A stretch of DNA of 64,000 nucleotides from Nocardioides furvisabuli (GCF_021083185.1 NZ_JAIGQB010000003.1:124001-188000), one strand, 5' to 3'. Positions 16,877-26,635 are shown, counted from the first letter of the stretch. Notes: a model not told the origin generated them from the letters alone. Translations and numbers: made by a program.

Positions 16877-17674
16877 GCGAGACAGGCCGAAGAGGTCGCT
16901 CAGCACCTCCGCGACCCCGTCGTCGTCGTTGGCCGGAGCCCGGTGGTCGGCGAGGTCGTGCACCGACGGGTGGGCGTTGGCCATGGCGTACGACGTGCCG
17001 GCCCACTCGAGCATCGCCAGGTCGTTGGGCATGTCGCCGAAGGCGACCACGTCCTCGCGGGCGACGCCCATCTCCGCGGCCAATGTGGCGAGCGTCGTGG
17101 CCTTGGTGACGCCGGCGGCACTCATCTCCACCAACGCGAAGGAGGACGACCAGGTCGTCACCACCTGCTCACCCACCGACGCCTCTGCGCGGCGCCAGAA
17201 GTCCTCCGGCTCCAGGTCGCGGTGCACCGCGAGGACCTTCACGACGTCGTCGCCGAAGATGTCGGCGAGGTGACCGGTGTGACGCTCGGCCCGGTCGTCG
17301 GGGTGGCGGGGGAAGTCGACCTCGCTGGCCCACCCGGTCGTGTGCTCGACGGCGAAGTGGGTCCCGGGCACCGCCGACCGCAGCTGCTCGGCGACGGCGA
17401 CGCCCACCTCCCGCGGCACCGCCCGGAAGTCGCGCACCTCACGGCGCGCGACGTCGTACACCAGGGCGCCGTTGCTGCAGATCGCGAGGCCGTGGCCCCC
17501 GACGTCGGCCCAGAGCTCCTCCATCCAGCGGATCGGGCGCCCGGTGGTGAACACGACCGGCACGCCACGCGCGTCGAGCTCCTCGAGCACTGCGCGGGTG
17601 CGGTCGGTGACGGTGCCGTCGGAGTGGAGCAGGGTGCCGTCGAGGTCGGTGGCGACCAGCCGGGGCGTGCTCAC
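16874..17674 (-). CDS. HAD-superfamily hydrolase, Cof type
   Basis: 266 residues. Motif I is DLDGTLLHSD (nucleophile Asp near residue 9), motif II TTGRP, and motif IV GDMPNDLAML, with a C2B cap domain between. Cof-type HADs dephosphorylate sugar phosphates or flavin/pyridoxal phosphates. GTG 17674 overlaps the stop of the DUF1905 gene as GTGA; the set serS-HAD-DUF1905-HAD is one overlapping operon. Confidence 0.88.
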   Translation of the reverse strand: MSTPRLVATDLDGTLLHSDGTVTDRTRAVLEELDARGVPVVFTTGRPIRWMEELWADVGGHGLAICSNGALVYDVARREVRDFRAVPREVGVAVAEQLRSAVPGTHFAVEHTTGWASEVDFPRHPDDRAERHTGHLADIFGDDVVKVLAVHRDLEPEDFWRRAEASVGEQVVTTWSSSFALVEMSAAGVTKATTLATLAAEMGVAREDVVAFGDMPNDLAMLEWAGTSYAMANAHPSVHDLADHRAPANDDDGVAEVLSDLFGLSR

Positions 17675-18003
17675 GCCGGGTCCCTGAGCGACAGGGTGAC
17701 GGTCAGCTCGTCGCCCTCCTCGACGCCGGCCGCGGTGCGGACAGCTTTCTTGACCGGCAGCACGAAGCCGCCGGAGCCGGAGTCGGGGAAGACGCTGGTG
17801 TCCCAGGTCGTGGCGCCGACCCGGACGCGTACGCGCACGGACCCGAAGCCGCGCGGCTCGCCCGAGCCGACGCGCACCTCCTCGGCCACGTGGGGCGGGA
17901 GGGTGACGAAGCACCACGAGGAGGAGTCGGCCGACTCCTGGCGCGCGGTCCACCGCCACAACGGCGCGGTGAAGGTGAACCCCTCGCCCACCGGGTCAGG
18001 CAT
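17671..18003 (-). CDS. DUF1905 domain protein
   Basis: 110 residues with the beta-barrel pattern of DUF1905: FTAPLWRW, FVTLPPHVAEEV, FGSVRVRVRVG, WDTSVFP and FVLPVKKAVRTAAGVEEGD. Function is unknown; the fold resembles AbrB-like small barrels. ATG 18003 overlaps the preceding HAD gene by 8 nt and its stop overlaps the following HAD start. Confidence 0.85.
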   Translation of the reverse strand: MPDPVGEGFTFTAPLWRWTARQESADSSSWCFVTLPPHVAEEVRVGSGEPRGFGSVRVRVRVGATTWDTSVFPDSGSGGFVLPVKKAVRTAAGVEEGDELTVTLSLRDPA

Positions 18004-18832
18004 CCGGCGGGAACCAGCGCGACATCTCGAGCGCCGCGCCCTCGTCGTGGACCGACGCGGTGACGTCGTCGGCCGCGGCCTTGACCTCCTCGACGGCCTG
18101 GCCCATCGCGACGCCACGACCGGCCCAGCGCAGCATCTCGATGTCGTTGCGCCCGTCACCGATGGCGAGCACGTCGGCGGCGGTGAGGCCGAGCCTGTCG
18201 CACACGTGCTGGAGGCCGGAGGCCTTCGAGACGCCGACCGGGGAGAGGTCGAGCCATGCGGTCCAGCCCACGACGTAGTCGGTGCCGTGCAGCCCCAGCT
18301 TCGAGGCGAGCTCGAGGAAGTCGTCGGCCGTGGCGTCGGGGTCACGGATGATCACGCGGCTCACCGGCTCACCGATGATGTCGTCGACCTCGGTGATGAT
18401 CTGCTCGCCGGAGATCTCGCCCTCGGGGAAGACCCGGTTGACGCGGTAGCCGCCGACCGCGCGCTCCTCGACGGCGACCAGCGCCTCGGGGTGGTGCTCC
18501 AGCACCGCCGCGACCGCGGGCGCGGCGTCGAAGGTCTCCTCGTGGACGACCTCCATCGGCGGGTAGCGGAAGACGACGGCTCCGTTGGACGCCACCACCC
18601 AGAGCTGGTCGGCCTCCTCGCGGGGGATGTCGAGCATGTCGGCGATGCGCGTCATGCCGTGCGGGGAGCGACCGCTGGACAGCACGATGTGCGCGCCGGC
18701 GTCGAGGGCGCGGTGGATCGCGTCGTAGACCGGTGCGGTGATGGTCTCGTAGTCCTCGGCCTGGCCGTCGAGCCACTTCAGCAGGGTGCCGTCGATGTCG
18801 AGGGCGACGACCTTGGGGGTCCAGTCAGCCAA
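17996..18832 (-). CDS. HAD-superfamily hydrolase, Cof type
   Basis: 278 residues. Motif [10 protein letters not shown] (Asp12, Asp14), motif [10 protein letters not shown], Lys in GVSKASGL, motif [14 protein letters not shown] paralogue of the other HAD in this operon but clearly diverged. Starts 8 nt inside the end of serS. Conserved actinobacterial neighbourhood; substrate unknown. Confidence 0.88.
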   Translation of the reverse strand: MADWTPKVVALDIDGTLLKWLDGQAEDYETITAPVYDAIHRALDAGAHIVLSSGRSPHGMTRIADMLDIPREEADQLWVVASNGAVVFRYPPMEVVHEETFDAAPAVAAVLEHHPEALVAVEERAVGGYRVNRVFPEGEISGEQIITEVDDIIGEPVSRVIIRDPDATADDFLELASKLGLHGTDYVVGWTAWLDLSPVGVSKASGLQHVCDRLGLTAADVLAIGDGRNDIEMLRWAGRGVAMGQAVEEVKAAADDVTASVHDEGAALEMSRWFPPDA

Positions 18833-20090
18833 GGGGCTTCATCACTTCCAGTCCGCCGAGGTAGGGGCGCAGCGCCTGCGGCACCGTCACCGACCCGTCC
18901 TCGTTCTGGTGGGTCTCCAGGATCGCCACGATGGCTCGGGTCACGGCGGTGAGCGTTCCGTTCAGGGTCGCGACCGGCGTGGTGCCGCCCTCCCCGCGGG
19001 TGCGGATGTCGAGGCGACGGGCCTGGAAGTCGGTGCAGTTCGACGTCGAGGTGAGCTCGCCGTAGCCCTGCCGGCTCGGGATCCACGCCTCGCAGTCGAA
19101 CTTGCGGGCCGCGCTCAGGCCGAGGTCGCCCGCGGCGGTGTCGATGATCCGGTAGGCGAGCTCGAGCTTGTCGAGGAACTCCCGCTCCCACGCCAGCAGC
19201 CGCTGGTGCTCGGCGTACGACTCCTCGACGGTGGTGTAGACGAACATCTCCACCTTGTCGAACCAGTGCACCCGCCAGATGCCCTTGGTGTCCTTGCCGT
19301 AGGAGCCGGCCTCCTTGCGGAAGCACGGGCTGAAGGCGGCGTAACGCAGGGGGAGTGCCGCAGCATCCAGGATCTCGTCCGAGTGGTAGGCCGCCATCGC
19401 CACCTCCGAGGTGCCGACGAGGTAGAGGTCCTCGCCCGCGATCTGGTAGACGTCGTCGGCGGCCTGGCCCAGGAATCCGGTGCCCTCCATCGCACGCGGA
19501 CGCACCAGCGAGGGCGCCGCGGCCTGGATGAAGCCGGCCTCGCGGGCCTGGTCCATCGCCATGTTGACCAGCGCGAGCTGGAGCTGCGCGCCGACGCCGG
19601 TGAGGAAGTAGAAGCGCGAGCCGCTGACCTTGGCGCCGCGCTCGATGTCGATGGCGCCGAGCATCCGGCCGAGCTCGACGTGGTCGCGCGGCTCGAAGTC
19701 GAACTCGCGGGGCGTGCCCACGTGCTCGATGACGGTGTAGTCCTCCTCGCCACCGGCGGGCGCGGCGTCGTCGGCGACGTTGGGGATGGCCTTGATCGCC
19801 TCGTCCCAGGCGGCCTCGGCGTCGTTGCGGGCCGCCTCGGCGGCCTTCACCCCGGCAGCCACCGCCTTGACCTGCGCGAGCAGGGCCTGCTTCTCCTCGC
19901 CCTGCGCCTTGGCCACCAGGGCGCCGCTGGACTTCTGCTGGGCGCGTCTGGACTCGAAGTCGGCGATCGCCTGGCGCCGTGCGGAGTCGGCGGCGAGCGC
20001 CCGGTCCACCACGTCGGCGGACAGGCCCCGCTTGGCCTGGGCTGCACGCACGCGGTCGGGGTCGTCACGGAGCAGGCGAGGGTCGATCAC
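18825..20090 (-). CDS. serS: seryl-tRNA synthetase
   Basis: 421 residues. It has the N-terminal antiparallel coiled coil (about 27-100), then the class II core: motif 2 [19 protein letters not shown], the serine-binding TSEVAMAA region and motif 3 [16 protein letters not shown]. It charges tRNA-Ser (and tRNA-Sec) with serine. GTG 20090 directly begins [10 protein letters not shown], the universal SerS start. First gene of an operon with two HADs and DUF1905. Confidence 0.97.
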   Translation of the reverse strand: MIDPRLLRDDPDRVRAAQAKRGLSADVVDRALAADSARRQAIADFESRRAQQKSSGALVAKAQGEEKQALLAQVKAVAAGVKAAEAARNDAEAAWDEAIKAIPNVADDAAPAGGEEDYTVIEHVGTPREFDFEPRDHVELGRMLGAIDIERGAKVSGSRFYFLTGVGAQLQLALVNMAMDQAREAGFIQAAAPSLVRPRAMEGTGFLGQAADDVYQIAGEDLYLVGTSEVAMAAYHSDEILDAAALPLRYAAFSPCFRKEAGSYGKDTKGIWRVHWFDKVEMFVYTTVEESYAEHQRLLAWEREFLDKLELAYRIIDTAAGDLGLSAARKFDCEAWIPSRQGYGELTSTSNCTDFQARRLDIRTRGEGGTTPVATLNGTLTAVTRAIVAILETHQNEDGSVTVPQALRPYLGGLEVMKPLG

Positions 20091-20102
20091 AGGGGAAGGC
20101 TA
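20091..20102 (-). promoter_or_regulatory. -10 box and leaderless start for serS
   Basis: TAGCCT (20097-20102, minus strand), 6 nt, then GTG 20090. No leader means no room for a T-box riboswitch. Confidence 0.6.
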
Positions 20103-20149
20103 GCCGCCGCGAGGTCGGGGAACCGAACCGGTTTGGGCATACTTCGCAG

Positions 20150-21724
20150 GTGACTCCCGCCTCCCGCAACCGCAGCCTGGCCTGGGCCCTCCTCTCGGGG
20201 GGACTGTTCGCCGTCCTGGCCTATCTCGTCACCCGGGACCGCTCCCCGCTCGACGCCTTCGACGTCGAGGGACGGCGCCTCGCGGAGTGGGCCGACGACC
20301 ACGCCGTCCTCGTCGACACCCTGCGGGTGGTCGAGACGGCCTTCGGCACGATCGGCATGACGATCCTGACGGCCGTGCTGGCGCTCTGGCTCGTCGTACG
20401 CCTCCAGCGCTGGGCAGCGGTTCTCGCAGTCGTCGTGATGTCCGCGACCGCGGTCGCGACGACCGGGCTGAAGAACGGGCTGGGGCGCGACCGGCCGGAC
20501 TGGCAGGACGCCCTGAACACCCACACCAACTTCAGCTTCCCGTCGGGCCACGCCTCCTCGACCGCCGCCTTCGCCGCGGTCCTGGTGATGCTGCTGGTCC
20601 TGTTCGTGCGGCGCACGAGCCTGCGCCGCCTCGGCATCACCCTGACCGTGGCCTGGTGGTTGCTGGTGGCCCTGGACCGGGTGCTGCTCGGGCGCCACTT
20701 CCCCAGCGACGTCATCGGCGGCGCGCTGCTCGCGCTGACGATCTTCTTCCTGGCCCTGGCCTTCATCGACCCGCGACCGCGCTCGACGGCGGCGAAGGCC
20801 GAGCCGCTCCCGGAGGTCTTCACCTCCCAGCGCCGGCTCGCGGTGATCCTCAACCCGATCAAGGTCGAGGACGTCGGGCAGTTCCGCGCCACCGTCGCCG
20901 AGATGGCCAGGGAGTCGGGCTGGTCCGAGCCGACCTGGCAGTACACGACGATCGAGGACCCCGGCACCGGCATGGCCGAGCGCGCCGCGGTCTCGGGAGC
21001 CGACCTGGTGATGGTGTGCGGCGGCGACGGCACGGTGCGCGAGGTGTGTGCCGAGCTCGCCGGCACGGGCATCCCGGTCGGCATCATCCCGGCCGGCACC
21101 GGCAACCTGCTGGCGCGCAACCTCGACGTCCCGCTCTACCTCCGCTCGGCGATCGACGTCGCGCTCAACGGCCAGGACCGGGCCATCGACCTGGTCAAGG
21201 TCGGCGGCGACGGCATCGAGGACACCCACTTCATGGTCATGGCGGGCATGGGCTTCGACGCCGCGCTCATGGAGGGCGTCAACGAGGACATCAAGAAGAA
21301 GATCGGATGGGTGGCCTACGTCGTCTCCGGCCTGAAGTCGCTGATGTTCCCCGCGGTCAAGGTCGAGATCCAGATCGACGACCAGGAGCCGAGCGTCCAC
21401 CGGGCCCGCACGGTCGTGGTCGGCAACGTCGGCTTCCTCCAGGCCGGGATGCCGCTGCTGCCCGACGCGACGATCGACGACGGCATCCTCGACGTGGTGA
21501 TCATCCACCCGCGGCAGTTCCTGTCGTGGATCACCGTGGCGATGCGCGTGCTGGCCAAGAGCACGATCGTCGACGAGACCCTCGACCGGCGCACGGGCTC
21601 GCGGGTGCGGATCAAGGCCGCCTCCGCCACGCCCCGCCAGCTCGACGGCGACTCCATCGGGGAGGGCCGCGAGCTGCACATGGAGTGCATCCACGGCCGG
21701 CTGCTGGTGCGCGTGCCGCGCTGA
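20150..21724 (+). CDS. PAP2 phosphatase - diacylglycerol kinase fusion protein
   Basis: 524 residues. The N-terminal half is a six-helix PAP2 domain with KNGLGRDRP (108-116), PSGH (131-134) and DRVLLGRHFPSD (His183, Asp187; the usual Ser of SRxxxxxH is Asp). From about residue 225 comes a DAGK/sphingosine-kinase-like catalytic domain with GGDGTVREV (291-299) and PAGTGNLLARNL. Together the parts could interconvert phosphatidic acid and diacylglycerol or modify other lipid phosphates at the membrane. GTG 20150 follows a CATACT box by 6 nt. Such fusions are known in actinobacteria. Confidence 0.9.
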   Translation: MTPASRNRSLAWALLSGGLFAVLAYLVTRDRSPLDAFDVEGRRLAEWADDHAVLVDTLRVVETAFGTIGMTILTAVLALWLVVRLQRWAAVLAVVVMSATAVATTGLKNGLGRDRPDWQDALNTHTNFSFPSGHASSTAAFAAVLVMLLVLFVRRTSLRRLGITLTVAWWLLVALDRVLLGRHFPSDVIGGALLALTIFFLALAFIDPRPRSTAAKAEPLPEVFTSQRRLAVILNPIKVEDVGQFRATVAEMARESGWSEPTWQYTTIEDPGTGMAERAAVSGADLVMVCGGDGTVREVCAELAGTGIPVGIIPAGTGNLLARNLDVPLYLRSAIDVALNGQDRAIDLVKVGGDGIEDTHFMVMAGMGFDAALMEGVNEDIKKKIGWVAYVVSGLKSLMFPAVKVEIQIDDQEPSVHRARTVVVGNVGFLQAGMPLLPDATIDDGILDVVIIHPRQFLSWITVAMRVLAKSTIVDETLDRRTGSRVRIKAASATPRQLDGDSIGEGRELHMECIHGRLLVRVPR

Positions 21725-21748
21725 CCCAGCCGGTCGACCCGGAAGCCC

Positions 21749-22147
21749 TCAGGGACGGGCGTGCTCGATCGCCTCCTCCTCCTCGGGCGAGAGCTGCTGC
21801 TCGCACGTCCAGGAGGAGATCGACTTGGCGTAGGTGCGGGCCTCGCTACGACCGTGGATCGACGTCAGCACGACTCCGTGGCCGGCGTCGTCGAGCACCG
21901 CCAGGCTCCAGCTGAGGTGCCCACCGACGTCGCCGAAGGCGTCGTAGCGCACCACGGAGAGGTGGCGCAGCGCGTCGGCGCTCTCCGTCTTGAGGGCAGC
22001 GACCTCCTGCCGCAGACCGTGCACGTCCTCGGGCAGCGCCTCGACCCCGTCACCGCCGGAGCGGGACGGCGTACGCCGCAGGGCGAGCCCGGCGAGCACG
22101 CAGGCCAGGGCGGCGAGGACGACGGCGACGACGGAGAGCACGAGCAC
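21749..22147 (-). CDS. DUF4446 family membrane-anchored protein
   Basis: 132 residues: one N-terminal membrane helix (1-25), a short coiled coil (about 38-62) and the DUF4446 core VVRYDAFGDVGGHLSWSLA / GVVLTSIHGRSEARTYAK. Function unknown. GTG 22147. It faces the PAP2-DAGK gene convergently. Confidence 0.87.
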   Translation of the reverse strand: MLVLSVVAVVLAALACVLAGLALRRTPSRSGGDGVEALPEDVHGLRQEVAALKTESADALRHLSVVRYDAFGDVGGHLSWSLAVLDDAGHGVVLTSIHGRSEARTYAKSISSWTCEQQLSPEEEEAIEHARP

Positions 22148-22216
22148 GCCCCGACCCTATGTTCGCGGGGCGGTCACGGGCGTGCGGACACGGCCGGAGG
22201 TGACACACTCGCCGAC

Positions 22217-23056
22217 GTGACAGCCCGACGCATCGCCTACCAGGGAGAGCCCGGCGCCAACTCCCACCTGGTGTGCCAGCAGGCCTACCCCGACTGGGAG
22301 CCGATGCCGTGCGCGTCGTTCGAGGACGCCTTCGCGGCGGTGGAGAACGGTGACGCCGACCTGGCGATGATCCCGATCGACAACTCGATCGCCGGCCGGG
22401 TGGCCGACATCCACCACTTCCTGCCGACCTCCGACCTGCACATCGTCGGCGAGCGGTTCCTGCGCATCCAGTTCTCCCTGATGGCCCTGCCGGGTGCGCA
22501 CATCGACTCGCTGCGCACCGTGCACAGCCACGTCCACGCGCTCGGCCAGTGCCGCGGCGTGATCCGCGAGCTCGGCCTGACCCCGGTCGTCGCGGGCGAC
22601 ACCGCCGGCGCGGCCCGCGAGGTGGCGGAGTCCGGCGACCTGACCCAGGCCGCGATCGCCCCGCCGCTGGCGGCCGGGATCTACGGCCTGCAGGTGCTGC
22701 GCGATGAGATCGAGGACGAGGACCACAACACCACCCGCTTCGTGGTGCTCTCGCGCGACTTCGAGCAGGCCACGTCCGGTGAGGGCCCGGTCGTGACGAC
22801 CTTCATCTTCAACGTGCGCAACCTGCCCGCCGCGCTCTACAAGGCGCTCGGCGGCTTCGCCACCAACGGCGTCAACATGACCAAGCTGGAGAGCTACATG
22901 GTCGGCGGCCACTTCACCGCCACCCAGTTCCTCGCCGAGGTCGACGGCCACCCCGACGACCCGGGCGTGCGCAACGCGCTCGAGGAGCTCGCCTTCTTCA
23001 CCACCGAGGTCAAGGTGCTGGGGGTCTACCCCGCCGACGCCTTCCGCGCGGAGTGA
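22217..23056 (+). CDS. pheA: prephenate dehydratase
   Basis: 279 residues. The catalytic domain starts RIAYQGEPGANSHLVC and ends with NTTRFVVLSRD, where the TRF threonine is catalytic. The C-terminal ACT domain (about 195-270; NLPAALYKALGGF, LESYMVGGHF) gives phenylalanine feedback control. The enzyme converts prephenate to phenylpyruvate in phenylalanine biosynthesis. GTG 22217 starts the conserved N-terminus; the longer open frame is shadow. Confidence 0.95.
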   Translation: MTARRIAYQGEPGANSHLVCQQAYPDWEPMPCASFEDAFAAVENGDADLAMIPIDNSIAGRVADIHHFLPTSDLHIVGERFLRIQFSLMALPGAHIDSLRTVHSHVHALGQCRGVIRELGLTPVVAGDTAGAAREVAESGDLTQAAIAPPLAAGIYGLQVLRDEIEDEDHNTTRFVVLSRDFEQATSGEGPVVTTFIFNVRNLPAALYKALGGFATNGVNMTKLESYMVGGHFTATQFLAEVDGHPDDPGVRNALEELAFFTTEVKVLGVYPADAFRAE

Positions 23057-23072
23057 TTGCGACACTCCCCCG

Positions 23073-23678
23073 GTGATCGATCTCCTCGTGGTGGCCCTCG
23101 CCTTCGGTGCCATCTTCGTCGTCGAGCTGCCCGACAAGACCTTCATCGCCACGCTGGTGATGTCGACGAAGATGCGCCCGCTCTTCGTCTGGATCGGCGT
23201 CGGTCTCGCCTTCCTCGTCCAGACCGGCGTCGCGGTCGGTCTCGGCACGGCGGCGTCCTTCCTGCCCGAGCAGCTGGTCCGGACCGTCGCCGCGCTCCTC
23301 TTCCTCATCGGCGCGGTCATCCTGTTCCGCGAGGCGCGCTCGGCCGACGCCGACGAGGCCGACCAGGAGAAGGAGTTCGCCGCCCGCGCCGACGCCTCCG
23401 CGCGCGGCCTGAAGGTCGTGCTGACCTCCTTCGTGGTCCTGTTCGCCGCCGAGTGGGGCGACCTGTCGCAGCTGCTGACCATCTCCCTGGTCGCGAAGTA
23501 CGACGACCCCGTGTCGGTGTTCCTCGGCGCCTGGGGCGCGCTGCTCACGGTCTCCGGCCTCGCCGTCGTCGTGGGCCGCCTGCTGCTCCAGCGGATCACG
23601 CTCTCGCTGCTGCACTACGTGGGTGCCACGGTCTGCGTCCTGATGGCGGTCCTGACGGTGTGGGAGATGACGCGCTGA
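23073..23678 (+). CDS. TMEM165/GDT1 (UPF0016) family cation exporter
   Basis: 201 residues, six or seven helices. Two signature sites are ELPDKT (Glu18, Asp21, Lys22, Thr23) and EWGDLSQ (Glu127, Asp130, Ser132), the E-x-G-D-[KR]-[ST] repeats that form the metal site (Gly of the first is Pro). Bacterial members export Mn(II), some with Ca(II). It follows pheA by 16 nt. With terC it gives the window two candidate Mn exporters. Confidence 0.9.
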   Translation: MIDLLVVALAFGAIFVVELPDKTFIATLVMSTKMRPLFVWIGVGLAFLVQTGVAVGLGTAASFLPEQLVRTVAALLFLIGAVILFREARSADADEADQEKEFAARADASARGLKVVLTSFVVLFAAEWGDLSQLLTISLVAKYDDPVSVFLGAWGALLTVSGLAVVVGRLLLQRITLSLLHYVGATVCVLMAVLTVWEMTR

Positions 23679-23724
23679 CCGTCCGCACGTGCGCCGGGCG
23701 TGGTTCCCCGGACCCCCTCGGCAC

Positions 23725-23736
23725 TAGAGTCCGCAC
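23725..23736 (+). promoter_or_regulatory. -10 box and leaderless start for arcA
   Basis: TAGAGT (23725-23730), 6 nt, then ATG 23737. Confidence 0.6.
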
Positions 23737-24972
23737 ATGGTCTCCCACAGCACCGCCCCCCACGGCGCGGACAGCGAAGTCGGCCGGCTGGCCACGGTCA
23801 TGCTCCACCGGCCCGGCAACGAGCTCAAGCGACTCACGCCCCGCAACAACGACCGCCTGCTCTTCGACGGCATCCCGTGGGTGAGCCGCGCGCAGGAGGA
23901 GCACGACGCGTTCGCCGCGACCCTGCGCGAGCGCGGCGTGGAGGTGCTCTACCTCACCGAGCTGCTCACCGAGACCCTCGGGAGCGAGCTCGCCCGCAAC
24001 CACGCGATCACCAGCGCGCTGTCGGGCCTGCACCTCGGTGACACGATGCGCCGCTACCTCGCCCAGGCGCTGCGCAGCCTGTCCCCCGAGGAGCTCACCG
24101 ACGTGCTCACCGCCGGCATCCGCAACGACGAGGTCAAGGGCGGCCACGGCCTGGTGACCAGCCTGCTCCACCCGCACGACTTCCTCGTCGACCCGCTGCC
24201 CAACCTGCTCTTCACCCGCGACTCCAGCGTCTGGGTCCGCGACCGGGTCGCCGTCACCAGCCTCGCGATGCCCGCACGCAAGCGCGAGACCCAGCTGACC
24301 GAGCTGATCTACACCGAGCACCCGCGCTTCGCCGGCACCCGCAAGATCCACGGCTGGCACAACGAGCACGTCGAGGGCGGCGACGTCCTGCTCCTCGCGC
24401 CCGGCGTGATCGCCGTCGGCGTCGGCGAGCGTACGACGCCCGCGGGCGTGGAGCGGCTGGCCCGCCAGGTCTTCCACGCCGACCTCGCGCACACCGTGCT
24501 GGCCGTGCCGATCGCGCAGGAGCGCGCCACGATGCACCTCGACACGGTCTGCACGATGGTCGACGTCGACAAGGTCGTGATGTACCCCAACGTGGCCGAC
24601 ACGCTCCGCGCGGTGACGGTGACCCTGGAGGACCGCGGCTCGGGCGAGTCCGACCTGACGCTGAGCGTCAGCGGGTCCGAGCCGTTCCTCGTCGCGGCCG
24701 CCAAGGCGATGCAGATCGACACGCTGCACCAGATCGACACCGGCCTCGACCCGGTCACCGCGGAGCGCGAGCAGTGGGACGACGGCAACAACACCTTGGC
24801 GCTCGCGCCGCGGGTCGCAGTGGCCTACGAGCGCAACGACGAGACCAACGACCGGCTCGAGGACGCCGGCATCGAGGTCGTGCGGATCGCCGGCTCCGAG
24901 CTCGGCTCGGGTCGTGGCGGGCCGCGCTGCATGAGCTGCCCGATCTCGCGCGAGCCGCTGCGGGTGGTCTGA
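23737..24972 (+). CDS. arcA: arginine deiminase
   Basis: 411 residues. Blocks [31 protein letters not shown] (Glu and Asp of the substrate site) and the C-terminal [13 protein letters not shown] with nucleophile Cys398 define arginine deiminase, which converts arginine to citrulline and ammonia. No arcB, arcC or arcD lies nearby, so here it is not in a classical ADI operon. Confidence 0.95.
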   Translation: MVSHSTAPHGADSEVGRLATVMLHRPGNELKRLTPRNNDRLLFDGIPWVSRAQEEHDAFAATLRERGVEVLYLTELLTETLGSELARNHAITSALSGLHLGDTMRRYLAQALRSLSPEELTDVLTAGIRNDEVKGGHGLVTSLLHPHDFLVDPLPNLLFTRDSSVWVRDRVAVTSLAMPARKRETQLTELIYTEHPRFAGTRKIHGWHNEHVEGGDVLLLAPGVIAVGVGERTTPAGVERLARQVFHADLAHTVLAVPIAQERATMHLDTVCTMVDVDKVVMYPNVADTLRAVTVTLEDRGSGESDLTLSVSGSEPFLVAAAKAMQIDTLHQIDTGLDPVTAEREQWDDGNNTLALAPRVAVAYERNDETNDRLEDAGIEVVRIAGSELGSGRGGPRCMSCPISREPLRVV

Positions 24973-25021
24973 GCCACGCCGAACGGGCATCACCCTCGCG
25001 TCGGTGGCTCGTTGACCGGGC

Positions 25022-25396
25022 ATGACTGACTCGATCCTCGACGCCCTGGAGCCCTCCGACGCCCAGCGCGTCCTGGCTGCCGGCAACGCCCTGCGCCTGC
25101 CCCAGGGGTGGTCTCCCATCGCCGAGAGCACCCCCGCCGACAAGGCGTACCTCATCACCGAGGGCGAGGTGTCGGTGCGCAAGGGGGGCGTCGAGATCGC
25201 CACCCTCGGCCCCGGCGCCGTGGTCGGGGAGACCGCCATCGTCAACCGCACGCTCCGCTCGGCCACCGTCGTCGCGCTGACGCCCCTGCGGGTCGTGCAC
25301 TTCACGAGCGAGCGGCTCGAGCAGCTCGCGGACGAGGTCCCGACGTTCGGGGCCGCCCTGCGCGCGGCCGCGGCCGGGCGTGCGGTCGGCGGCTGA
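25022..25396 (+). CDS. single cyclic-nucleotide-binding domain protein
   Basis: 124 residues made almost entirely of one cNMP-binding beta roll: AYLITEGEVSVRKGGVEI, GPGAVVGETAIVNRTLRSAT as phosphate-binding cassette (Gly-Glu and Arg present), then the C helix. No DNA-binding or kinase domain is attached. It lies 5 nt upstream of an adenylate cyclase gene, so it is likely a cAMP-binding partner, perhaps feedback regulator, of that enzyme (inference). Confidence 0.85.
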   Translation: MTDSILDALEPSDAQRVLAAGNALRLPQGWSPIAESTPADKAYLITEGEVSVRKGGVEIATLGPGAVVGETAIVNRTLRSATVVALTPLRVVHFTSERLEQLADEVPTFGAALRAAAAGRAVGG

Positions 25397-25401
25397 GCGA
25401 C

Positions 25402-26454
25402 GTGGGCGAGGCGCGGCCCGACCCGGCGGGACCTGCGGCGCTCGACGTGCCGGACGGGACGGCCCGCGCCCTGGAGGCGTTCCTGCTCGGGCAGGAGCCG
25501 AGCCTGACCCGGGTGCAGGTGGCCGAGCGGGCGGGCGTGCCGCTCGAGCTGGCGGTGACGCTGTGGCACCACCTCGGCTTCCCCCACCACCACGACGACG
25601 ACGTCGCCTTCGCCGAGAGCGACGTCGAGGCGCTGCGGCTGAGCGCCGACCTGGTCGAGATGGGCATCCTGCCGCCGGACTCGCAGGCCGCGCTCGTCCG
25701 CACGTGGGGCCGCAGCTACGCTCGGCTCGCGGAGTGGCAGACCGCGCTGCTGGCCGAGCTGGCGGTCGGGGGCGGTGACCCCGCCGCGGCGCTCAGCGAC
25801 CTCGCCTCCGACGTCCTGCCGCGGGTCGAGGCCCTCCAGAGCTACGTCTGGCGCCGCCACCTGGCCAGCGCCTCGCAGCACCTGCTCGAGCACGCCACCC
25901 CGCTCGGGAGCGGCACCGACGAGGTGCGGACGTCGGTCTGCTTCATCGACATCGTCGGCTACACCACGCAGAGCCGCACCCTCGACGGCGCTGAGCTCGT
26001 CGAGTGGGTCGACCGCTTCGAGTCCGACACCACGACCCTCGTCGTCGACCACGGCGGCCAGGTCATCAAGACGATCGGCGACGAGGTGCTCTTCACCGTC
26101 GCCGACCCCGCAGCCGCCGTCACCATCGCCACCACGCTCGCTGCGCGCGGCGACGACCCCGACGACACGTTCCCCGCTGTCCGCGCCGGCATCGCCCACG
26201 GGCCCGTCGTACGCCGTCTCGGCGACGTCTTCGGCTCCACCGTCAACGCCGCCTCCCGCCTCACCTCGGCCGCCCGGCCGGGCACCGTGCTGGTCGACGC
26301 CGGGATCCGCGAGACCCTGACGCATGCGGCCGACGAGGGTGACGGCGACGACGACGCCTCACCCTGGCGCTGGCGCAGGTTGCGCCGCGTGTCGGCCAAG
26401 GGCTTCGAGAATCTCGAGGCGTGGCGGGTCAGACCGGCCCTCGTGCGGAAGTGA
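25402..26454 (+). CDS. class III adenylate cyclase with Rv1264-like regulatory domain
   Basis: 350 residues from GTG 25402. Residues ~22-160 resemble the N-terminal regulatory (pH-sensing, autoinhibitory) domain of mycobacterial Rv1264: TRVQVAERAGVPLELAVTLW, then SADLVEMGILPPD. The catalytic domain follows (175-340): metal ligands Asp183 (FIDIVGYT) and Asp227 (IGDEVLF), adenine-selecting Lys223, and transition-state Asn282 and Arg286 (VNAASRL). All catalytic residues are present, so it should form an active homodimer. Co-transcribed with the cNMP-binding protein upstream. Confidence 0.9.
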   Translation: MGEARPDPAGPAALDVPDGTARALEAFLLGQEPSLTRVQVAERAGVPLELAVTLWHHLGFPHHHDDDVAFAESDVEALRLSADLVEMGILPPDSQAALVRTWGRSYARLAEWQTALLAELAVGGGDPAAALSDLASDVLPRVEALQSYVWRRHLASASQHLLEHATPLGSGTDEVRTSVCFIDIVGYTTQSRTLDGAELVEWVDRFESDTTTLVVDHGGQVIKTIGDEVLFTVADPAAAVTIATTLAARGDDPDDTFPAVRAGIAHGPVVRRLGDVFGSTVNAASRLTSAARPGTVLVDAGIRETLTHAADEGDGDDDASPWRWRRLRRVSAKGFENLEAWRVRPALVRK

Positions 26455-26534
26455 GGTGCATCTCGCGGATGCATTCACCACGGGTGGGTACCGGAGGCCA
26501 GGTTCGCGGGTATTCATGAGTGCCCCTGAGCCGA

Positions 26535-26567
26535 GGCCCGAGTGCTCATGATGGCGGGCACTCGGGC
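26535..26567. terminator. hairpin after the cyclase gene
   Basis: Perfect 11-bp arms GGCCCGAGTGC/GCACTCGGGCC with a 12-nt loop, 80 nt past the cyclase stop. Confidence 0.65.
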
Positions 26568-26595
26568 CGCCCGCACGACGTCCGGAGACGTGAAA

Positions 26596-26635
26596 GCCCG
26601 GTCGTTGTTGACGGGGGAAACAACAACGACCGGGC
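26596..26635. terminator. strong 15-bp hairpin between convergent cyclase and DUF5926 genes
   Basis: Perfect arms GCCCGGTCGTTGTTG / CAACAACGACCGGGC with a 10-nt loop. Less GC-rich than the surroundings. Together with the hairpin at 26535 it makes a tandem bidirectional terminator; the remaining 26636-26720 shows no gene. Confidence 0.75.

Noticed and set aside
20091..20149. T-box riboswitch before serS
   Set aside because: The -10 box lies 6 nt from the start codon, leaving no leader.
23596..26325. 909-codon minus-strand open frame
   Set aside because: Spans the opposite strand of arcA, the cNMP protein and the cyclase, all well supported; no recognisable domain.
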